NCBI RefSeq assembly: GCF_001905385.1
Contig: NZ_LIPF01000017.1
Coordinates: 25,774-89,773, forward strand
DNA length: 64,000 nt
Origin: Streptomyces sp. CB02414
Lineage (GTDB): Bacteria > Actinomycetota > Actinomycetes > Streptomycetales > Streptomycetaceae
Direction of reading: 5' to 3'
Position 1 is the first letter of the stretch, and each line of letters begins with the position of its first letter. The notes below the pieces were generated by a model. It was given only the letters and a program-made list of their open reading frames with translations. It ran no database searches and was not told where the DNA came from. The position numbers and the translations under genes are program-made. Positions 41,067-48,617 of this stretch are shown here, piece after piece.

Positions 41067-41126
41067 GGGTGTGCTCCTGGTGGTCTCGGTCGTGGATACG
41101 ATGGTGACTGGTTCGGTTATGGGTCT

Positions 41127-41196
41127 GTTGAGGGCCCTCGGTGGCCGGACCGCACGGCCCGGCGGGATTCCCACGCTTTTGCGCCCCGCCGGGCCG
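41127..41196 (-). promoter_or_regulatory. hairpin leader 2
   Basis: GTTGAGGGCCCTCGGTGG (41127-41144) plus the stem CGGCCCGGCGGG/CCCGCCGGGCCG (41155-41166, 41185-41196). The loop begins ATTCCC and ends CGC, i.e. the family loop with a 10-nt insertion. Confidence 0.6.
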
Positions 41197-41230
41197 CTCG
41201 ACGTCCGGCTCCAGGTGGCCTCGGCCGCCG

Positions 41231-41842
41231 TCAGAACAGGGTGTACTGCGCCTCGCCCACGGGCTCGGGGACGCGGCGGCCCTGGCGCGGGGCGGCATTC
41301 CTGTCCGGCCGCGCGGTGCTGTCCTCCTGCGCCGGTTCCTCCTCGGGCTTCGCCGTGGCCGACTGCTTCGCCCGCCGCCGGCGCCGTGCGGGTCCGTCGG
41401 GGGCCGGGCCGTCCTTGGCGCACGGGCACCGGCACCACCACACGCACGGCGCGTCGTCGGGCCGCACGATGACCTTGGCGACGCCCCGCCCGCGGGTGTC
41501 GTGCACCCAGTCGGTGTTGTCGTCCACGTGCGGGCCGCCCTCCTGGCGGTGGACGCACAGGTCGCAGCGCTTCGCCAGGCAGTTCCAGCAGGTGCCGCGC
41601 TCGCACATCGACCAGCGCCAGAAGCCGAACGGGTACTTGCGGTCGATCTCCGTCATGAACTCGGGCCACACCTGCTCGCGGACCCACGCGCCCTCGTCCT
41701 CGCTCATCGGCGAGGGGTTGGGCACCGGGTCGATGATGCCCATGATCAAGCCGCCCTGGAAGTTCAGGAGGGCGGTGCCCCGGACGGTCTCGTGCTCCTC
41801 GGGCGTGAGCGTGCGCTGCGGGCGACGGATGACGTGGTCCAT
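41231..41842 (-). CDS. DUF6248 family protein
   Basis: A 203-residue protein I recognise as DUF6248 from the run DPVPNPSPMSEDEGAWVRE followed by YPFGFWRWSMCERGTCWNC, KRCDLCVHRQ and WWCRCPC. The many conserved Cys/Trp residues suggest one or two zinc sites. The last 60 residues are a disordered basic tail. The family is restricted to Streptomyces-like bacteria and is found in accessory DNA; its function is not established. It follows leader 3 and is part of the P2 unit. Confidence 0.75.
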   Translation of the reverse strand: MDHVIRRPQRTLTPEEHETVRGTALLNFQGGLIMGIIDPVPNPSPMSEDEGAWVREQVWPEFMTEIDRKYPFGFWRWSMCERGTCWNCLAKRCDLCVHRQEGGPHVDDNTDWVHDTRGRGVAKVIVRPDDAPCVWWCRCPCAKDGPAPDGPARRRRRAKQSATAKPEEEPAQEDSTARPDRNAAPRQGRRVPEPVGEAQYTLF

Positions 41843-41859
41843 GCTGCGGTCCTTCGAGA

Positions 41860-41927
41860 GTTGAGGGGTTCGGTGTGGTGCTCGGCCCCGGCGGGGGAGC
41901 GGGATTCCCGCCCCGCTCCCCCGCCGG
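41860..41927 (-). promoter_or_regulatory. hairpin leader 3
   Basis: GTTGAGGGGTTCGGTGTGG (41860-41878) and a perfect 16-bp stem (41888-41903 with 41912-41927; arm CCGGCGGGGGAGCGGG) around the loop ATTCCCGC. Confidence 0.7.
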
Positions 41928-41936
41928 CCGCGCCCG

Positions 41937-42815
41937 TCAGCTCCGGGCGCGCTCGATGATCTCGCGCAGGCTGATCGACTTCTTGAACTGGTGGCCCATC
42001 TCCGCCTCGGCCTCGGCGTACTCCTCGAACAGCTCGGGGTTGAGCTGCGCACTGCGCACGAGGTCGTCGGTGTGCGCGAGCGGGCAGGCCCGGCAGCTCA
42101 GCCGCCGCATGCCCTGGTCGTAGGCCTCGTGGTGCTCGATGCCGTTCTCCCGGTGGACCTGCCAGACCTGTTCGGTGCTGAGCTGGTGGACCGGGAGCCA
42201 CGTCGTCACGACGCGCAGCGTGCCCTTGCCGGACATGCGGTTCCGCTCCAGCACCGGCTTCTTGGCGCGGGCCCGGGACTCCTCGGCGCGCATGCCCATC
42301 GCGTACCCGGCGCGGACCGGACGCCCGAGCCGCAGCTCGGCGCCAACCTCGTCCACGTAGTCGCGGCCGACCGCGGTCTTGGTGTCGCTCGTGCAGTAGC
42401 GCGCGAAGTGGCCCGGCCAGTTGCCGTGGGAGCGAATCCGCTGCCACAGCGAGCCCCACAGCTTGCTGCGGCGCACGGCGAAGGGGACGCCGTACTGCTT
42501 GGCGTGCGCGCGGGCGACTTCAAGCGCACCGGGCCACTCGACCAGGTGGCCACGCTCGGTGGTGCCGAGGTCGCAGTGCAGGATGCGGACCTTGTGGAGC
42601 TGGCCCGCCTTGTCGGCGCGGGTGCAGACCTCGTGCACCGTGACCCCGCTGTCCTTGCCGCCGCTGTCGCCGACGACCACAACGTCGTGGGCGTCGAAGT
42701 CGAACTCGACGGACTCCGCGGGCGCGGCCGGCGCGGCGGCCGACGCGGCGAACAGTTCCATCTGGGCAGAGGCGCACCCGGCGGCGCACCGCGGGGTGGA
42801 GGGCTTCTTCGTCAC
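41937..42815 (-). CDS. PAPS-reductase/DndC-like protein
   Basis: A 292-residue adenine-nucleotide alpha-hydrolase-like protein. The PP-loop is VVGDSGGKDSGVTVHEV near residue 50, and a C-terminal SCRACPLAHTDD cysteine pair could ligate iron-sulfur or zinc. It resembles PAPS reductases and the sulfur-transfer protein DndC of DNA phosphorothioation, but no dndDE or cysteine desulfurase genes are nearby. The GTG at 42815 is preferred because AGGAG lies six bases before it; an ATG at 42821 abuts the ribosome site. Substrate unknown. Confidence 0.8.
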   Translation of the reverse strand: MTKKPSTPRCAAGCASAQMELFAASAAAPAAPAESVEFDFDAHDVVVVGDSGGKDSGVTVHEVCTRADKAGQLHKVRILHCDLGTTERGHLVEWPGALEVARAHAKQYGVPFAVRRSKLWGSLWQRIRSHGNWPGHFARYCTSDTKTAVGRDYVDEVGAELRLGRPVRAGYAMGMRAEESRARAKKPVLERNRMSGKGTLRVVTTWLPVHQLSTEQVWQVHRENGIEHHEAYDQGMRRLSCRACPLAHTDDLVRSAQLNPELFEEYAEAEAEMGHQFKKSISLREIIERARS

Positions 42816-42827
42816 GGTCATCTCCTG

Positions 42828-42904
42828 GTTGAGGTGTTCGGTGTGGTCGGTTCGAGCCGGGCCCCCGGCGGGGGAGCGGGATTCCCGCCCCGCTCCCCCG
42901 CCGG
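42828..42904 (-). promoter_or_regulatory. hairpin leader 4
   Basis: GTTGAGGTGTTCGGTGTGG (42828-42846) and a perfect 16-bp stem (42865-42880 with 42889-42904) with the loop ATTCCCGC. Confidence 0.7.
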
Positions 42905-42970
42905 ACTAGCCCCGGTCACTCGGTCCGGGACGGCGGCGCCGCCCACCGGTGCGGGCGGCGCCGGGGCGTG

Positions 42971-44293
42971 TCAGAGGCGGCGGTCGAGGACGAAGTCGAC
43001 GGGGACGGCGGCGCGGAAGCGGGGGCCGAGGATGCGCCGGGCGTTCTCGGCGGCGTCCAGGCGGCCGTCGCGCTTGCGGAACTCCACGACGATCGGCGGG
43101 TGGGCGGGGACGTGGCCCACGGACGACTCCATACCGGCGGTGATGACCGCGGTGGCGGTCCATCCGGTGCCGGAGTCGCTACGGCAGTGCACGCGGATGA
43201 CGGGCGTGCCGGTCGCTGCGGCGGACAGCTCCTCCGGGGTGCCCTCGGCGGCGTTGTAGGCCAGGACGGCGGCGCGGATGTCCTCAGCGGTGGCGGGCAT
43301 GTCCGTGCCGTGCATCCGGTGGGCGTGCGGGGCGACGGCCAGGATCGCCGCGCGAGCCTGCTCGACGGAGGCGCGTCCTCGGTCGCGGGCGGCGTTGCGG
43401 GCGGTGAGGCTGTGGGCGGTGCGAAGGGCCTCCCACGCGCCTTCCACGGCGGCGTGTGCCTCCTCGACGGCCGGGCGATGCTCGGCGGGCGTGACCTTGC
43501 CGAGAACAAGCAGGTGCCCGGCGAGGTCGGCGAGGTCGCGAGGGGTCCGGCCGAACCCGCACGCCTCGTGCGCGGCCAGGGCGGTGTAGAGGGGCGCGGC
43601 GTCGCGGCCGGCCACCGGGGCGAGGTCTTCGGGGGTGGCGGGGCGCAGCTCCACGGTGCCGCGCTCACGGTCCTTGTAGACGATGCGGGCCCAGGAACGG
43701 GCGTGCGACATCTCGCGGACGTGGTGCGCGCCGCCCATCATCGCGTGGTTCATCTCGTCCAGGGCGTCACGGGTCGGGATGACCTCGGGGGTGCCGCCGT
43801 CAACGATGCGGACGTGCTTGCGGTCGTCGGCGGCCGCGGGGACGGCGGGGGCCGACTCGGGGCGCGGCTCGCGCCACAGACGGACGGAGACCGGCTTGCA
43901 GCCGTACAGGCGGGCGGGGGTGGGCCGGTTGGACAGGCGGACAGAGATGGCGTTCGTCAGGGCCTTGTCCCAGCCGCGGGGGTCGCGGTCGCCGCCCTCG
44001 GTGATCTCGTCGCGCAGCGCGTGAACCTCGTCGGCGCTCATGTGGTGGAGCTGCTCGCGGATGGCCCAGTACCGCTCATCCTCGGTGAAGATGACCCGTA
44101 CGCGCTCCAGCTCGGCGCGCTTGCGGATGATGCGGCGCACCTGCTCCTTGTTGGCCTGCCCCTGCTCCGTACCGGCGTCGCGGCTCATGACGGCGTCCAC
44201 CAGGTCGTGAGTGACGACGCGACCGTTGTGGAGATGGGCGGCGATGAAGACCTGGAGCGCCATGGCGTTGGCGCGTTCGCTGGCAGTGATCAC
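42971..44293 (-). CDS. hypothetical protein
   Basis: A 440-residue, mostly helical protein from the GTG at 44293. The N-terminus (MALQVFIAAHLHNGRVVTHD) and the EQVRRIIRKRAELERVRVIF segment look DNA- or RNA-binding. The centre has MNHAMMGGAHHVREMSHARS, a histidine/methionine-rich patch. No catalytic motif is certain. It lies between leaders 4 and 5 in the P2 unit. Confidence 0.65.
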   Translation of the reverse strand: MITASERANAMALQVFIAAHLHNGRVVTHDLVDAVMSRDAGTEQGQANKEQVRRIIRKRAELERVRVIFTEDERYWAIREQLHHMSADEVHALRDEITEGGDRDPRGWDKALTNAISVRLSNRPTPARLYGCKPVSVRLWREPRPESAPAVPAAADDRKHVRIVDGGTPEVIPTRDALDEMNHAMMGGAHHVREMSHARSWARIVYKDRERGTVELRPATPEDLAPVAGRDAAPLYTALAAHEACGFGRTPRDLADLAGHLLVLGKVTPAEHRPAVEEAHAAVEGAWEALRTAHSLTARNAARDRGRASVEQARAAILAVAPHAHRMHGTDMPATAEDIRAAVLAYNAAEGTPEELSAAATGTPVIRVHCRSDSGTGWTATAVITAGMESSVGHVPAHPPIVVEFRKRDGRLDAAENARRILGPRFRAAVPVDFVLDRRL

Positions 44294-44311
44294 GGTGGGA
44301 AGTTCCTTCGG

Positions 44312-44383
44312 GTTGAGGTGTTCGGTGTGGTCGTGCCGGGCCCCCGGCGGGGGAGCGGGATTCCCGCCCCGCTCCCCCGCCGG
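44312..44383 (-). promoter_or_regulatory. hairpin leader 5
   Basis: GTTGAGGTGTTCGGTGTGG (44312-44330) and a perfect 16-bp stem (44344-44359 with 44368-44383), loop ATTCCCGC. It is nearly identical to leader 4. Confidence 0.7.
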
Positions 44384-44394
44384 ATTGGCGCCGG

Positions 44395-45078
44395 TCACTC
44401 GGTCCGGGACGGCGTCACCTGCGGGGCGGCGAGCCACGCGGTGATGGCCTCGACGCAGTCGGCGAACTGGTCGGCGGGGCGCGTGATCACCTCGCGCTCG
44501 GCGCCGGTGCCGTCGCCCGCGAGCACGGTCCACTCGTCGCCGGTCGCGGGCGCCCGGTCGACGGTGATCTCCTCGTCGTCGGCGTCGCTGTAGAGGTAGA
44601 GCACGACGTAGGGCTCGGCGAGCATGCGCGGGAAGCCCTTGCGGGTCTGGTTGTGGCCGATGACCAGCCACGTGTTCCCGGCGTCGTCGTCGCGGTGGGC
44701 GGTGATGCCCCGTTCGGTGAGGGCGCGGCTCGCGATGGCCTCCGCCGTCTCGGGCTTCTCCGGGGCGTACGGGGCTTCCTGGTTCTCGTGCTCGCCGCCG
44801 TGCTGCACGATCAGGTCGCGCACGGCCTCGATCGGCACGTCCAGGTACAGCGAGCCGTCGCCGAACTCGCCGCCGGTCAGCCAGACCTCCCACTGGTCCT
44901 CGTTCTCCCACGCCTCCGTGTCGGGAGCGTTCAGGCCCGGGAACAGGAAGACTTCTGCCGTGGCGCCGCCGGGGGCGACGTTGAGGGTGAGCATGTGCCC
45001 GTCGGCGAGACGGATGCCGTCGGGGACCTTGTTGGTCCCGCCGGCCGTGAGGCTGTCGAGTCGCGGAGTGCTGGTCAT
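44395..45078 (-). CDS. hypothetical acidic protein
   Basis: A 227-residue, acidic (D/E-rich), beta-leaning protein, first gene of the P2 transcript. Two halves look alike in pattern: a strand-rich section (HMLTLNVAPGGATAEVFLFP) and a later one (PYVVLYLYSDADDEEITVDR). Strong negative charge is seen in anti-restriction DNA mimics, but that is speculation here. No family is recognised. Confidence 0.65.
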   Translation of the reverse strand: MTSTPRLDSLTAGGTNKVPDGIRLADGHMLTLNVAPGGATAEVFLFPGLNAPDTEAWENEDQWEVWLTGGEFGDGSLYLDVPIEAVRDLIVQHGGEHENQEAPYAPEKPETAEAIASRALTERGITAHRDDDAGNTWLVIGHNQTRKGFPRMLAEPYVVLYLYSDADDEEITVDRAPATGDEWTVLAGDGTGAEREVITRPADQFADCVEAITAWLAAPQVTPSRTE

Positions 45079-45094
45079 CGTGGCTGTTCCTTCG

Positions 45095-45194
45095 GTTGAG
45101 GTGGTTCGGTGTGGGCCCGGGGCCCGGTGCCGGGAGGGGATTCCCGCCCCCTTTCGACGTAGACAATACTCTCAAGTTTTGGGGTTCGAGTCAA
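45095..45194 (-). promoter_or_regulatory. hairpin leader 6 and promoter P2
   Basis: GTTGAGGTGGTTCGGTGTGG (45095-45114), the short ATTCCCGC hairpin, and then the P2 core GACAATACTCTCAAGTTTT within 45155-45180 with TTGACT at 45189-45194 on the minus strand. It drives the five genes from 45.08 to 40.43 kb. Confidence 0.7.
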
Positions 45195-45262
45195 GCTGAT
45201 TCGCAGCTCAGACCCCCTCCCCCGGCCCGCCGCGCGAGCGGCGGGCCGGGATGGTTGGTGCG

Positions 45263-45766
45263 TCAGCCGTGGGAGAGCTGGGCGAGGTCGGCCCGCTTGC
45301 TGTGCAGAGCGAACACGGCCTCCAGCAGGGCCAGGGCGACCGTCTCGGTGGCGGCTGAGGCGAGGTGGCCGTGCAGGGCGTCCAGCGCGGCCACAAGCTG
45401 GGCGTCCTCGTCGGCGAGGCTCCAGCCTGTCAGGCCGGGGCGGGCCGGGACCGTCAACGGACGGCGATCCAGGGCGTGCGTGACGTACTGCCCGAAGCCC
45501 ACCGGGAAGCCGGTGCCCGGAGTCTCGGCGGCGGTGGCCTCTGCGTCGGCCAGGGCGAGCCGGGCGCTCTCGCAGATGCCGCCCGGGCGGGTCGGCTCCT
45601 CCTCGTAGAGCGACAGGGTGACGATGTCGAGCAGCTCGGCGACGTTGATCAGCTCGCGGCCGTTCCAGGCGGAGGCGACCAGGGTGCGGCGGCGGGCGAT
45701 GTCGGCGAGCGCGGCGGCCCGGACGGCGGCGGCGCGGGCCTGCTCGGTCGGCTCGAAGACGGTCAT
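45263..45766 (-). CDS. hypothetical protein, paralogue of the 46.6-47.5 kb gene
   Basis: A 167-residue helical protein. Its order of segments (ALADIARRRTLVASAWNGRE, INVAELLDIVTLSLYEEE, GFPVGFGQYVTHAL, LDALHGHLASAATETVALAL, FALHSKRADLAQL) parallels the first 190 residues of the 306-residue protein two genes upstream. The two are duplicates. It is the last gene of the P3 unit; function unknown. Confidence 0.65.
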   Translation of the reverse strand: MTVFEPTEQARAAAVRAAALADIARRRTLVASAWNGRELINVAELLDIVTLSLYEEEPTRPGGICESARLALADAEATAAETPGTGFPVGFGQYVTHALDRRPLTVPARPGLTGWSLADEDAQLVAALDALHGHLASAATETVALALLEAVFALHSKRADLAQLSHG

Positions 45767-45787
45767 GTTGGGTTCCCTCCAGGGGGG

Positions 45788-45847
45788 GTTGAGGCTTCTC
45801 GGCGTGCCCCGGGCGGCGGCGGGATTCCCGCCCCGCCGGCGCCCGGG
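45788..45847 (-). promoter_or_regulatory. hairpin leader 7
   Basis: GTTGAGGCTTCTCGGCGTG (45788-45806) and a 16-bp stem with one mismatch (45808-45823 with 45832-45847; arm CCCGGGCGGCGGCGGG), loop ATTCCCGC. The stem sequence differs from leaders 3-5 yet still pairs. Confidence 0.7.
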
Positions 45848-45906
45848 CGGTCTGGTGTGGCCGGTGCCGCCGGGCCCGGACAGATCCGGGCCCGGCAGGC
45901 GACGGG

Positions 45907-46476
45907 CTACTTCTGGTAGGCGGGGATCAGCGCGCGGACCTTGTCCTCGCCGATGCATCCGCCTTCGTGGCGGTGGGCGGACGGCGGGTTGCCGTTGCGC
46001 CCGCGGTGGTGGCTCCAGTAGCGGACGCCGGACCAGCCGCACAGCTCGCACAGCAGGTACCACGGGTTGTCCGACCCCGGGAAGCCGTGGAGCACGGCCC
46101 GCCAGCGGTGCTCGGTCAGACCGGCGAACGCGGTCTTGGCGCCCGCGATGTTGCGGTCACTGGCGGGCATCCTCGGGTGCAGCAGGGGCACCGGGCCGTT
46201 CAGCGGCTGGGGCGCCTCGGCGAGCAGCAGGTCCAGCGCGACGGCCGTGACGCGACCGGCGGCGTACTCCTCGGCGAGGTACGCGGCGGCCATGTCGATG
46301 CCCTTGGTGCCCGTGGGCGGGCGGCGGAGGTTGTGCTCGCCCTCGCTGGTGACGACCAGCCAGTCACGGTGCCAGCGGTAGGCCTGCCCGATGACCCGGT
46401 CCTCTCCGATGATCACGGGGTAGCGGCACTCGATGTCCGGCTCTCCGATGCGGGTCTTCAGGGTGGCGGCGTTCAT
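45907..46476 (-). CDS. hypothetical protein
   Basis: A 189-residue protein. The N-terminal half is beta-rich (YPVIIGEDRVIGQAYRWHRD then WLVVTSEGEHN). The C-terminal part has LLCELCGWSGVRYWSHHRGR and a histidine-rich HRHEGGC, giving a possible Cys2His2-type metal site. It starts behind AAGGAG. P3 unit; function unknown. Confidence 0.65.
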   Translation of the reverse strand: MNAATLKTRIGEPDIECRYPVIIGEDRVIGQAYRWHRDWLVVTSEGEHNLRRPPTGTKGIDMAAAYLAEEYAAGRVTAVALDLLLAEAPQPLNGPVPLLHPRMPASDRNIAGAKTAFAGLTEHRWRAVLHGFPGSDNPWYLLCELCGWSGVRYWSHHRGRNGNPPSAHRHEGGCIGEDKVRALIPAYQK

Positions 46477-46489
46477 GATCGTGCTCCTT

Positions 46490-46552
46490 GTTGAGGTTCT
46501 TCGGTGGGCCCGGGCTCGGTGGGGGAGCGGGATTCCCGCCCCGCTCCCCCAC
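46490..46552 (-). promoter_or_regulatory. hairpin leader 8
   Basis: GTTGAGGTTCTTCGGTGGG (46490-46508) and a perfect 13-bp stem (46519-46531 with 46540-46552; arm GTGGGGGAGCGGG), loop ATTCCCGC. Confidence 0.7.
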
Positions 46553-46566
46553 CCCCGGCGGGGGCC

Positions 46567-47487
46567 TTACGGGCGGCAGTCGGCCGTGGAGTGGGCGGTG
46601 CAGCCGTCAGGGCAGGCGTGGACGCGCTCGTTCTTCACGAGCGCCCGGACGGCGGTGGCGTCTTGGGCGCGGCGCTCGATGCCGCCGTTGCCGTGGATCA
46701 GCTCGGCGCGCAGCGCCCTTCCGCTGGCCTTGCCGACCTGGATCGTGCCGAAGGTGCCGTGCTTGCCGCCCGCGTTGAGGGTGATCCGGCGGACGCCTCG
46801 ATAGGTGCCGCCGTCGGCCGCGCGCAGTCCCTTGCTCTCGGCAAGGCGGATGATGCCGACGGTGTACGGCGTGAGGCCGGTGAGGTCGAGCGGTGCGGGT
46901 TCGCCGGTCGGCGCAGGCTCGGCGGCCTGGTTGCACGGGCGGGCAGCGTCGGCGGCCACGGACTCGGCCAGGCGGGCGTGCTTCCAGTGCAGGGCGAGCG
47001 CAGCCTTGAGGTAGCCCACCGTCACGCCGTCCCTGGACAGGGGCTTGAGCCGCAGGTGGCCGTGGACCGCGTGGAGCCGGGCGAACAGGTCCCCCTCCTG
47101 TGCGATCAGCGCGGGCCCGGCGCCCCCGCTGGGAAGCACCGACGGGGGAAGGTCGACGTCGTTGCCGAACACGGGGGCGGTGACGTACTGCGTGAACCGG
47201 GGCGGGAAGCCGATCGCGGGGTTGGCGGCGGCGACCGTGTCCGCACTGCGGAGCGCGTGCGAGGTGTCCCAGTCCACCGTGTTCGTGATCACGACGCCGT
47301 CCCAGGTGCCGGGTTCGGCGGTCTCCAGCGAGAGCGCTGCGGCGTCCAGCAGGGCGGCGATCTCCAGCAGAGCGGCGCGTCCGTCGGCGTTCAGGATGGC
47401 GCGCGGGTTCGCGAAGCGGGTGCGAGCGACGGCGGCGATGGTGCGGGCGCGGTGGGCCGCAGCGCGGGCGTGGGGTGTGGCGCTCAT
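46567..47487 (-). CDS. hypothetical protein, long paralogue
   Basis: A 306-residue protein. Residues 1-190 are paralogous to the 45.3-45.8 kb gene (LLEIAALLDAAALSLETAEP; GFPPRFTQYVTAPVF; RLHAVHGHLRLK). The extra C-terminal domain contains ITLNAGGKHGTFGTIQVGKA, HGNGGIERRAQ and a final CPDGCTAHSTADC cysteine cluster. No enzyme motif is recognised. A fusion or domain loss separates the two paralogues. Confidence 0.65.
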   Translation of the reverse strand: MSATPHARAAAHRARTIAAVARTRFANPRAILNADGRAALLEIAALLDAAALSLETAEPGTWDGVVITNTVDWDTSHALRSADTVAAANPAIGFPPRFTQYVTAPVFGNDVDLPPSVLPSGGAGPALIAQEGDLFARLHAVHGHLRLKPLSRDGVTVGYLKAALALHWKHARLAESVAADAARPCNQAAEPAPTGEPAPLDLTGLTPYTVGIIRLAESKGLRAADGGTYRGVRRITLNAGGKHGTFGTIQVGKASGRALRAELIHGNGGIERRAQDATAVRALVKNERVHACPDGCTAHSTADCRP

Positions 47488-47500
47488 GATCGTGCTCCTT

Positions 47501-47567
47501 GTTGAGGTGGTTCGGTGGCCGGGCCCTGCGAGCGGGCGGGGATTCCCGCCCCCGCCCGCTCGCAGGG
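47501..47567 (-). promoter_or_regulatory. hairpin leader 9
   Basis: GTTGAGGTGGTTCGGTGG (47501-47518) and a perfect 18-bp stem (47524-47541 with 47550-47567; arm CCCTGCGAGCGGGCGGGG), loop ATTCCCGC. This stem shares little sequence with the others but keeps full pairing. Confidence 0.75.
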
Positions 47568-47581
47568 TGTGTGATGACCGG

Positions 47582-47926
47582 TCAGAGCTGCTCGGCGGCG
47601 GCGAGCTGCATCTGGAAGATCTCCCAGTCCGGGCCGCCCTTGGCGTGGACGAGACCGGCGTACAGCAGCACCGCCTCGTCGCCGGTGAGGGCGCGGACGC
47701 CGCGCTCGGCGAGGAAGGCGTCGATGGCCTCCAGCGGCTCGTCGGCGTACCGGAAGTTGTCCGTCAGGCCGTGGATGCCGCCGGGCTCGCCGTCCTTCCA
47801 GAGCTGGACGGAGAAGGTCCGCAGCACCCGGTCGTAGACCGGCCGCAGCTCGGCGTGGACCGGCTCGATCGCCTCAAGGTCGATGATCGGAAGCCGGGTG
47901 ATGTTGGTGAGGTCCAGCATGGACAT
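47582..47926 (-). CDS. hypothetical protein, first gene of P3 unit
   Basis: A 114-residue alpha/beta protein (LDLTNITRLPIIDLEAIEPV; GLTDNFRYADEPLEAIDAFL). Small and acidic. No family is recognised. It is the promoter-proximal gene of the P3 transcript and is preceded by the tenth hairpin leader. Confidence 0.6.
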   Translation of the reverse strand: MSMLDLTNITRLPIIDLEAIEPVHAELRPVYDRVLRTFSVQLWKDGEPGGIHGLTDNFRYADEPLEAIDAFLAERGVRALTGDEAVLLYAGLVHAKGGPDWEIFQMQLAAAEQL

Positions 47927-47936
47927 GGCCTTTCGC

Positions 47937-48033
47937 TGAGATTTCTCGGTGCGGGCCGGGGCCCGGTGCCGGGAGGGGATTCCCGCCCCCTGCCGACGTA
48001 GACAATACTCTCAAGTTTTGGGCGGTAGGTCAA
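47937..48033 (-). promoter_or_regulatory. hairpin leader 10 and promoter P3
   Basis: A diverged leader (GCTGAGATTTCTCGGTG) and the short ATTCCCGC hairpin lie downstream of P3. The P3 core GACAATACTCTCAAGTTTT is within 47994-48019, and TTGACC lies at 48028-48033 on the minus strand. A further shared block (CCGCAGGTCAGA then TTTCTGAAG) at about 48052-48075 also follows P1. Confidence 0.7.
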
Positions 48034-48137
48034 CTCTCGACACGCAGAAAACCGCAGGTCAGAAGCCTTTCTGAAGAGAACTCCGGAGGCAATTCCGGCA
48101 CCCCGACGGGCCGGAATTCCCCCCGGCGGAACGCCGC

Positions 48138-48313
48138 ACGACGGGCCGGTCGGGGGGGTTCCCTCCGCGGCGGGGCAGGCGCAGCCGACCGCGGGCCGTG
48201 TCGGGGTGCCAGGCTCGCCGAAGGCGACCGCGTAGCGGCTTGGCCTGGCGGCCCGGCGCGGGCTGTGGTCCCCTCCGGGGGCCCCGTCGCGGAGGGAACC
48301 CCCCGACCCCACC
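48138..48313. repeat. 176-nt folded element, copy B
   Basis: The second copy of the 40018 element. The centre has a single substitution relative to copy A over about 105 nt. The closing stem has changed in both arms together: CTCCCTCC/GGAGGGAG in A is TTCCCTCC/GGAGGGAA in B, and three further pairs are compensated. One extra base in the left arm breaks any shared reading frame. It lies about 115 bp upstream of P3, as copy A does for P1. Confidence 0.7.
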
Positions 48314-48387
48314 CACCCCAGCACCATCCACGGGCCGCAAGATCAAAAACGGCGCCCCCTCCCCTCTGTGGAGGGCCGGGGGTGTGG

Positions 48388-48463
48388 GGGCGGAGCCCCC
48401 GCGTGCCTGAACCCGTCGCCCGCTCCGTCAGCCTCGCCACGAACTCACCTCTTAAGAGGTGAG
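48388..48463. promoter_or_regulatory. terminator hairpin and operator palindrome, copy 3
   Basis: GGGGGC-GGA-GCCCCC (48386-48400) followed by the perfect palindrome CTCACCTCTTAAGAGGTGAG (48444-48463). The layout matches the right flank of copy A, including CACGAA before the palindrome. Confidence 0.65.
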
Positions 48464-48567
48464 GCGGCGGCCCGGTGGCCGGACGACAGCCGGATGCACG
48501 AGGCACGGCGCGGAGCGGCGTTCCTCGAGCACCGCCCCCGCCGGCGTCGCCGCCGCAAGACGCCGAA

Positions 48568-48598
48568 GGGCCCGGCGGACGGGTGTCTCGCCGGGCCC
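48568..48598. terminator. terminator
   Basis: A perfect 10-bp stem, GGGCCCGGCG/CGCCGGGCCC, with an 11-nt loop, 20 bp beyond the leftward gene ending at 48618. Confidence 0.7.
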
Positions 48599-48617
48599 CG
48601 GGGTCGGGCTGGTCGGG

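Noticed and set aside
41937..42815. A complete DNA phosphorothioation (dnd) system
   Set aside because: Only a DndC/PAPS-reductase-like gene is present; no dndA, dndD or dndE neighbours.
48030..48506. Leftward frame of 158 codons over folded element B
   Set aside because: Same reason as for copy A; composition is Pro/Arg/Gly-rich as expected for a shadow of GC-rich non-coding DNA.
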